This document shows positions 56,901 to 64,000 of a stretch of DNA of 64,000 bases, in pieces; the stretch's first letter is position 1, and the number at the start of each line of letters is the position of its first letter. The notes beneath the pieces are model-generated. The model did no database searches and was not told the DNA's origin. It saw only the letters and a program-made list of their open reading frames with translations. The DNA is from Dimorphilus gyrociliatus. Its lineage: Eukaryota; Annelida; Polychaeta; Dinophilidae. The position numbers were made by a program, and so were the translations under genes. Location of the stretch: NCBI GenBank assembly GCA_904063045.1, contig CAJFCJ010000055.1, positions 69,256-133,255 of the forward strand. The letters are read 5' to 3'.

Positions 56901-58058
56901 CCAATTGTACTAAATAATCTAAAAGATATTGTATATAAAAATGATTTCATAAGTGTTAAAATTTCTTTTCGCCTTAAAATACCAATATTTTGGGAAAAGC
57001 ATTCTTCCCAAACTTGCATTTTTATTGTCTCAATTCCAGTTAAAATTTCATTCATAAAATGTATTCTTTTATCACTTCTAAAAGCAATTTTTGACCTCAT
57101 TAAACCTTGTCTATATGCCATGAAAGACTGAAAGGAAGTAATACAAATAACTGCAAGAATGCAAGTAACTCCGGATGGAAAACCATGAAGAATTCCAATA
57201 AGAATTGATGTAAATATAACACCAAAAACTGACCCAAAAAATACCGCAAAAAATGTGAAAATATGAGGAATTCTTTCAAGATCAGTAGAGAAAATAGATA
57301 TAATTTTTCCAGATGTTGTTTCGTGTAAACTTTCATATTTAATATTTAAAATCTTTTCAAAAATACAACAGCCAAGAGCAGATTTTAGCCCAGCACCACA
57401 TTTAAATAATGTGATAAGGGTATAATTGATAAGAATATTTTCAACTAATGAAACTGAAGCTGTTGTTTTTAGAACATTTTTAAAAAATGGAAAATTAAAT
57501 GGAAAATATAGATAACTAACCTAAAATGATTAATATAATGTAACTTTTTCTTGTCACTGTTGTCAAAAGTTCACTTAGTAGGTTGTACATTAAAAATGGA
57601 ATTACCAATCTTAAACTTTGCTTTAAATAAAACAAAGCTTTTTCAATATAATCTAAAATGAATAGGATATACAAACAACTAGGACTCTAATAAACATTAA
57701 AAGACACATTGTTCCTTTTATCTTTCCCATTGTTATCTTGAAAAGAGAGAATTCTTGGTTCGAATTTAATTTCTTAGCAAGATCGCTTTTTGAATTATAT
57801 TAAATATATAAAATTTTACATCATTTTGAAAATATTCATACCATTTCATTTTTTTGTGCCATCTTTCTGAATCGAGTGTTTCTAATTCTTCATAATCTTC
57901 TAATTTACATATCCAATCTTTACCTTTTATTAATTTGTAGACCCATCTTTGAAAAAAAGGTAAATTATTAAAAAATTGCAGTTGACCCTGAAATGTCTTT
58001 ACAATATTAATACTCTGGACAAAAACGAGGCAACCGATTCTGGATGTTTTTTTTTCAT
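53935..58058 (-). CDS. ABCC (MRP-like) transporter, intact copy
   Basis: Full-length ABC exporter of the ABCC/MRP4-like group, acting in the plasma membrane to pump conjugated organic anions, drugs or signalling molecules. Secure exons, all with phase-0 introns: 56597-57520, 56250-56537, 54899-56182, 54618-54830, 53935-54561 (1,112 codons). The N-terminal exons (57540-58058) contain HPESVASFLSR and the tight loop to TMD1. NBD1: Walker A GKVGAGKTT, signature LSGGQK, Walker B IYLLDDPLSALD. TMD2 lies in 54899-55800. NBD2: Walker A GRTGAGKSS, degenerate signature LSIGEK, Walker B LIVIDEATANVD, H-loop IAHRL. The likely start is Met 58058. Exons upstream of 57520 could not all be phased. It lies in one arm of a palindrome. 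Confidence 0.85.
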
Positions 58059-58249
58059 TCTTTATGGATTGGTTCTAGAAAAATATTTCTTATTAAGCAA
58101 TAGAACTAGACATAACCAGTTTTTCTTAATTCTTACCTTTTTGATTTCATTAATTTATCAGTCTCTTATTGTAATACTAACAAGTACAGATAGTATTATG
58201 AACAAAGGTCGATTCTATTATTATATTGTAGACATCTGATAGCTTAGCC
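54691..58249. repeat. palindrome arm 1 (3,559 bp)
   Basis: Reverse complement of 60445-64000. By eye the arms differ at only about five places: two substitutions near 58206-58215 and three one-base indels in homopolymers. Homology stops abruptly after AGCTTAGCC at 58249. Arm 2 reaches the window edge, so the homologous length may be greater. Confidence 0.9.
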
Positions 58250-58824
58250 TGATAAAATTATTCATGATGTAAGTTAACTTTGAGAGAAGCAGTGTGAGAG
58301 ATACAAAAAAGAAATGATATGTTATTCACTTAAAGGTCACGCTTGGAAAAGTATAAAATCAGCTGAATACTATTTTGAATGAATGTTGAAGGAAACCACA
58401 GTGAGCAACAGACAAAATAATATTATATATTGAATGTAATTTTCATATCAATATATATATACATTACAGGTAACCTATTTTTGAACACTCAGCTACTTTC
58501 TATATTAGTTAAAATATTTTTTCTTTAACATCAATTTTACAATCCAATATTTAGACATGGCTTTGTGACTTTGTAATCAACACATTCAATGAATTAAATC
58601 TTTGTATTTTACTGTTTAAATAACAAAAAATATTTTATTTTAAAAAAAATTTGAAAATGAGCATATTTTTTAAAAATAATTAAAAATTTTCAAAAATAAC
58701 CAATTTTTTTGCTTTCCTATAGGAAAATTTATTTCAAGAATCGAAGTATGATAAGAATTTTTAAAAAGTTAAAAATGCGAAAAATTAGCCTCGATATCCC
58801 CATTCTTTGTGAAGATGAGTCCCT

Positions 58825-59721
58825 TCATCTTGATTTAATGAGAATTACAGGTGGTTGTTCTTCTTCATTAGTTTGATGTTGACTAGAGCTACAACTTTGT
58901 TTCATTAGTTTTGGGTTTTCAGGAGAGTTATCTGTGACCTCACTTGGGGTAGCAGTTTCTTCTCTTTGTTTTCTTCTTCCAACAATATAGTTGAAAATGA
59001 TGATACATACCATTGACACTACAATACTCAAACAAATATTTCGTATGATAACATCAAGTGTTTTCCCATGTTTATAGTACCAACTATGGAAAAACTGCTT
59101 AATTCCAGATAAATTGGGTACAATGCCATTTTTCCCTGCCACTGTGACCATGTTATCATACCTTGCCTGCTTCTGTTCCAGTGAACTGATAACTTGCTTA
59201 ATTTTTGAGTGCTGGTATGCAATATCCTTCTTTACCCCATGGTGGAGTAGGTCAGCTAATCTGGCAATTTCAATTTTTGGTTCAGATAGGTGATTGTGGA
59301 TATTTAACTGCATGGATTTTGCAGACACAGTGTGAAATCTGCATCCTCTTTCTGAATAATACACATACGTTTTGCCTTTCATTGGTTGGTTTCTTATAGG
59401 ATTTAATGGGTTGTGAGTTGTTTTGTAGAATAACTTGTTAGACTTACACTCATTATAGGTAATCTCTTCAGGATTGACTTGCTGTAAAACATGAGTAACT
59501 GGTTCTACTTGGAAAAGCAGGTTGTTCATGGTGACAAGTAAAAATTGAGAACATTTGTTATTCTTTTTTATCACACTTAAGTCACAAACTACTTCTGTCG
59601 AATCTATTGGTGAACATTGTTTAATTATAGCTAATTCTCCCCTCTGACTACTGTGCATTCCCAACTCATTTGTTAACACTGTGGTCAAGTGAGGATCCAA
59701 ATTTGCCAGTAATGCCATCAT
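58825..59721 (-). CDS. envelope-like membrane glycoprotein frame of a retroelement
   Basis: 298 residues with a long ectodomain carrying Cys pairs (ECKSNKLFY; RGCRFH), a heptad-like helical stretch (about residues 150-190, VISSLEQKQARYDNMV), a single transmembrane helix (about 230-255, NICLSIVVSMVCIIIFNYIV) and a polar cytoplasmic tail rich in Glu, Ser and Gln. The layout resembles the membrane-anchored half of a class I-type fusion or envelope glycoprotein from an LTR retroelement or endogenous virus. No fusion peptide or cleavage site is certain, and family assignment is inference. A decayed second copy at 19330-19455 shows it is repetitive. GC content is higher than flanking DNA. The frame probably begins upstream of the first Met (RGRMMALLANLD). 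Confidence 0.5.
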   Translation of the reverse strand: MMALLANLDPHLTTVLTNELGMHSSQRGELAIIKQCSPIDSTEVVCDLSVIKKNNKCSQFLLVTMNNLLFQVEPVTHVLQQVNPEEITYNECKSNKLFYKTTHNPLNPIRNQPMKGKTYVYYSERGCRFHTVSAKSMQLNIHNHLSEPKIEIARLADLLHHGVKKDIAYQHSKIKQVISSLEQKQARYDNMVTVAGKNGIVPNLSGIKQFFHSWYYKHGKTLDVIIRNICLSIVVSMVCIIIFNYIVGRRKQREETATPSEVTDNSPENPKLMKQSCSSSQHQTNEEEQPPVILIKSR

Positions 59722-59937
59722 CCTGCCTCTTTGAACAAATTGATTGCAGAGAAGACTTGACAGCTGTTGGGTAAACTTTTTTAAGTTCTTAAAATTTGAA
59801 TCAATACCATGTAGTAAGGTACATGAAAATTTGGGGTACAGAACAATTTGTGCTAAATGGATCGCAGATTATAGGGGAAAATGCTTCTTTTTTTGCTGTG
59901 TGTCTATCAAGTAGTTTCATGCAATGGCTCACCATTA

Positions 59938-60105
59938 CCTCTTTCTGGTCCTGATGTTGAGGGAAACATTGGTGAAGACTTCATCTGGCAGCAGGATAAT
60001 GCACTTCCACACACTGACAGGGTAACAATTGATACACTGGAGGAGAACAGAATCCAAGCGCTAGATTGGCCTTCACATTCAACAAACCTCAACGCCATAC
60101 AAAAA
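59938..60105 (+). mobile_element. Tc1 transposase scrap
   Basis: Plus-strand frame contains FIWQQDNALPHTDRV and QALDWPSHSTNLNAIQ, the second catalytic Asp region and the site of the final Glu (here lost: Ala-Ile-Gln replaces P-I-E). This is a different Tc1 subfamily (QQDNAxPHT) from the 33663-35356 element (QQDNAGCHT). Confidence 0.7.
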
Positions 60106-60246
60106 ACCTCATAAAATATTTTTCTGTTCTTTTTCAGACATATTCTTCAATATGTATTAAAAAAAACCAAAAATTTCATCTTATAAATAACAAAAAGCTC
60201 TTTTATCAAAAAATATCTTTACTTCATATAAGAATATTTCGGTCAC

Positions 60247-60270
60247 TGACACAATAAAACTATTGTGTCA
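60247..60270. repeat. perfect hairpin
   Basis: TGACACAATA and TATTGTGTCA are 10-base perfect inverted arms around AAAC. It lies downstream of the Tc1 scrap in the palindrome spacer and may be a transposon end. Confidence 0.6.
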
Positions 60271-60371
60271 GTTCCTCACAGTGGTTTTGTCATTCATTCA
60301 TTCAAAACCGTATTGTGTTGATTCTATATTTTTTTAAAAGTGCACATTTAAGCAAATAAATTGCGCGCACC

Positions 60372-60372
<1 letters not shown>

Positions 60373-60406
<34 letters not shown>

Positions 60407-60412
60407 TCTCTC
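60373..60412 (+). repeat. (TC)n microsatellite
   Basis: About 15 uninterrupted TC units, then TTCTTCTCTC, placed 33 bases before palindrome arm 2 begins. Confidence 0.9.
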
Positions 60413-60444
60413 AAGGTTAAATTACTTCAAAAAGGGTTTTATAT

Positions 60445-63400
60445 GGCTAAGCTATCAGATGTCTACAATATAATAATAAAATCGACGTTTGTTCATAATA
60501 CTATCTGTACTTGTTAGTATTACAATAAGAGACTGATAAATTAATGAAATCAAAAAGGTAAGAATTAAGAAAAACTGGTTATGTCTAGTTCTATTGCTTA
60601 ATAAGAAATATTTTTCTAGAACCAATCCATAAAGAATGAAAAAAAAACATCCAGAATCGGTTGCCTCGTTTTTGTCCAGAGTATTAATATTGTAAAGACA
60701 TTTCAGGGTCAACTGCAATTTTTTAATAATTTACCTTTTTTTCAAAGATGGGTCTACAAATTAATAAAAGGTAAAGATTGGATATGTAAATTAGAAGATT
60801 ATGAAGAATTAGAAACACTCGATTCAGAAAGATGGCACAAAAAAATGAAATGGTATGAATATTTTCAAAATGATGTAAAATTTTATATATTTAATATAAT
60901 TCAAAAAGCGATCTTGCTAAGAAATTAAATTCGAACCAAGAATTCTCTCTTTTCAAGATAACAATGGGAAAGATAAAAGGAACAATGTGTCTTTTAATGT
61001 TTATTAGAGTCCTAGTTGTTTGTATATCCTATTCATTTTAGATTATATTGAAAAAGCTTTGTTTTATTTAAAGCAAAGTTTAAGATTGGTAATTCCATTT
61101 TTAATGTACAACCTACTAAGTGAACTTTTGACAACAGTGACAAGAAAAAGTTACATTATATTAATCATTTTAGGTTAGTTATCTATATTTTCCATTTAAT
61201 TTTCCATTTTTTAAAAATGTTCTAAAAACAACAGCTTCAGTTTCATTAGTTGAAAATATTCTTATCAATTATACCCTTATCACATTATTTAAATGTGGTG
61301 CTGGGCTAAAATCTGCTCTTGGCTGTTGTATTTTTGAAAAGATTTTAAATATTAAATATGAAAGTTTACACGAAACAACATCTGGAAAAATTATATCTAT
61401 TTTCTCTACTGATCTTGAAAGAATTCCTCATATTTTCACATTTTTTGCGGTATTTTTTGGGTCAGTTTTTGGTGTTATATTTACATCAATTCTTATTGGA
61501 ATTCTTCATGGTTTTCCATCCGGAGTTACTTGCATTCTTGCAGTTATTTGTATTACTTCCTTTCAGTCTTTCATGGCATATAGACAAGGTTTAATGAGGT
61601 CAAAAATTGCTTTTAGAAGTGATAAAAGAATACATTTTATGAATGAAATTTTAACTGGAATTGAGACAATAAAAATGCAAGTTTGGGAAGAATGCTTTTC
61701 CCAAAATATTGGTATTTTAAGGCGAAAAGAAATTTTAACACTTATGAAATCATTTTATATACAATATCTTTTAGATTATTTAGTACAATTGGAGTAAAAA
61801 TTCTTCTTATGTCTGTTATTTTTGTAGCAAAATCAACAAAACCGGAAACACTTAATCCTCCAACAGTTATGAGATTAATTAGTCTTATTCTCCTATTAGA
61901 CACGAATGTCTTCTATATATTTCCAGATTGTATATTTGTATTGAAAGAATATCTTATCTCACTGGAGAGGCTAAAGGAAATATTTCTTGCAAAAGATAAA
62001 ACAACAGTTGACGATATGGAAAAGTCCATTTTGAGTGACAATGACAATGGTAATTTCAATATCTGTCAACTAAAGAAAGTTAATTTCAACTGGAATGTAA
62101 CAATTTCTTCAATTTTATGATTTAAACATTTTTTTATATTTCATCTTTTTTAAAGGCTTCATCACCTTCAAGGATGGTATTGAAAGATATCAATTTATCC
62201 ATAGAGTCATCATCTCTAATAGGACTATATGGTAAAGTTGGTGCAGGTAAAACTACACTACTAATGACTATGATTGAAGAATTAAAGCCTTGTAGTGGAT
62301 TTATGAAATTACCATTAAAAAAATCGTATATGCCTCAAGATTCTTGGATTTTTAATGGCTCAATTAGAGATAATATACTATTTGGAGATCATCTAGATTT
62401 AGTTAAATATAGAAAAGTTTTACAAGTATGCTCATTGCAAAAGGTATAAAGAAAAAGAGTAATTCATTTTAAGTTGTTTAGGTTTTGTTTAAACAAAATT
62501 TTGTCTACAGGATTTAGAAAATTTTCCAAAAGGCGATAAGACATTTGTTGGAGAAAAAGGCCTTATGCTAAGTGGGGGTCAAAAGGCTAGAATATCTCTT
62601 GCAAGAGCTGTTTACAGAGATGCAGATATCTATTTGCTGGATGATCCCCTAAGTGCATTAGACAGGAGTGTTGCAAAGGAAGTTATGAACAATTGCATAC
62701 TTGGTTATTTAAAAGAGAAAACTGTGATACTTGTATCTCATCAAATTGACTTTCAACTACAAGCTGATACAGTGTTTTCTCTGGAGGATGGCACACTAAG
62801 GCAAGTTGAAAAATCACAGCTATCCCTTCTAAATATGGAAACCAACAAGAATCTAGAATTAACTTTGAACCAAAATGATACTAATTGTGATGAAGAAAAT
62901 GCTAAAGATGGTTTGTCAAGTTGGAAAACATATAAACATTACTTTCAAAGTGGTAGCTATTTTTTGATTTGTTCCTCATTGTTTTTCTTTGGCTTAGTAT
63001 TTGGCATGAAAATATATTTAGATACTAAAATCAATTACTTTGCTACAAATCCATGGTCAACAATTACTCTTTATCATCTTTTAATCATTCTTTTCCTTTT
63101 AATAATTTTAGATCTTGGCAAACAATTCCTTTTTTACATTAATATTTGTATCTGCTCTATAAATCTTCACAATGAAATGTTTACGAAAATAATGTCAGTT
63201 GGTATGAGATTCTTTAATATTTATCCAAAGGGAAGGATACTAAATAGATTTTCGAGAGATATTGGATTAATTGATTTATTCATGTATATCAATTTGGAAT
63301 TGACCATAACCTTTATAGGAGGAATGCTTTTCTCATTTGCTCTAGCAGCCTACAATGTCAATATCATACTTATCCCTCTTATCGTTATGTTTATAGTGGT

Positions 63401-64000
63401 CTATTTTACTATGATGAAAATGACACGTTATTCCAGCAAATTGAAGAGACTAGATAGTGTAACTGCTAGTCCAATATACGAAATGTTAGATAGTACTCTA
63501 ACTGGACTTTCAACAATAAGATGTTTTGAAAGGCAAAGTCAATTAATGAATAAATTCTATCAAACTTACAACAAGAATTTACATTATTCTTATTTTTTGG
63601 AAGCCTACAACTTGTTTACATCCAGAATATTCTATTGTTGGATTTTCTTAACTCAAATATGTATAAATTTTGCTTGCGTCTATTTTTCAAGTCCAAAAAG
63701 GGCGTTTATTCAAACTTTGGCCATAGTTTATATCAATAATCTAATGGTTGGATTAATTATGGGTTTAAAAAATTCGTGTTTGTTGATGGAATTGTATGTT
63801 TTTGTCGTCTTTTCTTTATCATATTCATATAGATATAATTGTTTATACATGTTCATTGCAGATGACATCAGTTGATCGTATTAAAGAGTACTCTAATCTT
63901 CAAAGCGAAGAAATGAAGGATGTCTTCGAGGAAAGGATACCTTGGTAACAGCAACACAAGCAGAATGGCCTTCCAATGGAAACTTACAATTGATTAATGT
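60445..64000. repeat. palindrome arm 2 (3,556 bp to window end)
   Basis: Reverse complement of 54691-58249, starting GGCTAAGCT at 60445. It is three bases shorter because of single-base deletions at about 61753, 63767 and 63911. Confidence 0.9.
60636..64000 (+). pseudogene. ABCC transporter, second copy, frameshifted, runs off the window
   Basis: Near-identical to the copy at 53935-58058, in head-to-head orientation. Start equivalent at 60636. TMD1, NBD1 (Walker A at about 62233, LSGGQK at 62568, Walker B at about 62630) and TMD2 are all present. Three one-base deletions in homopolymers relative to copy 1 (T-run 61753-61756, A-run 63767-63772, A-run 63911-63913) each shift the frame. All else, including the phase-0 introns, is unchanged. 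Either this copy is a very young pseudogene or the deletions are consensus errors at an arm that was poorly polished. The NBD2 half lies beyond the window. Confidence 0.7.

Larger units (their letters stand above)
58250..60444. other. palindrome spacer, 2.2 kb
   Basis: Unique sequence between the two ABCC arms. It carries the envelope-like frame (58825-59721), a Tc1 scrap (about 59938-60105), a perfect hairpin (60247-60270) and a TC microsatellite (60373-60412). The remaining parts are AT-rich and empty. Confidence 0.7.

Noticed and set aside
57976-58239. 87-residue frame on the plus strand, repeated at 60455-60718 on the minus strand
   Set aside because: It is antisense to the ABCC N-terminal exons and duplicated only because it lies in both palindrome arms.

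Overview
The window is eukaryotic nuclear DNA, roughly 70% A+T by eye, from a small-intron invertebrate. Multi-domain animal genes (7TM receptors; LDLa, SRCR, C-type lectin, CUB, EGF, C1q and discoidin domains), a NACHT-LRR gene and a GRL101-like leucine-rich-repeat GPCR all fit a bilaterian, most probably a lophotrochozoan with a compact genome. The species cannot be fixed from sequence alone. Introns are mostly 31-75 bases with GT-AG ends, several genes have no intron, and two runs of N (10377-10490, 34362-34715) are assembly gaps.

Left part (1-18300). A broken polycystin-1-like gene (minus) is interrupted by a 953-bp transposon whose inverted repeats are built of 13-bp tandem units. A 3-kb spacer follows, with a Tc1 relic and two divergent CTCF-like motifs. 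Next come an intronless 7TM receptor, an intronless NACHT-LRR gene, and on the minus strand a receptor that I could assemble from 15 phase-consistent exons: SRCR - C-type lectin - six LDLa - LRR - 7TM.

Middle part (18300-38700). A 289-bp MITE and a second inverted-repeat structure precede a two-exon dispanin/CD225 gene. Then come a decayed Tc1 copy, a bark-beetle-like beta-helix/SRCR/EGF gene with frameshifts and in-frame TGA codons, a second intronless 7TM receptor, a CUB gene, an orphan membrane protein, EGF remnants, a young Tc1 (DD34E) element with TA target duplication, a UDP-glucuronosyltransferase and a single-exon LRR protein.

Right part (38700-64000). A secreted chitin-binding/TSP1/C1q protein and an eight-EGF secreted protein in which each exon is one EGF module are followed by a 3.8-kb gene-poor stretch, a galactose-binding/farnesoic-acid-methyltransferase-like secreted protein and a BEL/Pao retroelement missing its integrase core. 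The end is a large palindrome: two nearly identical copies of an ABCC (MRP-like) transporter facing away from a 2.2-kb spacer that holds an envelope-like reading frame and a Tc1 scrap.

Many genes encode cell-surface or secreted recognition domains (SRCR, CTLD, CUB, C1q, NACHT-LRR, dispanin), so the region looks like an innate-recognition and sensory neighbourhood that is reshaped by transposons and gene decay. That reading is inference from domain content; no expression data are available.
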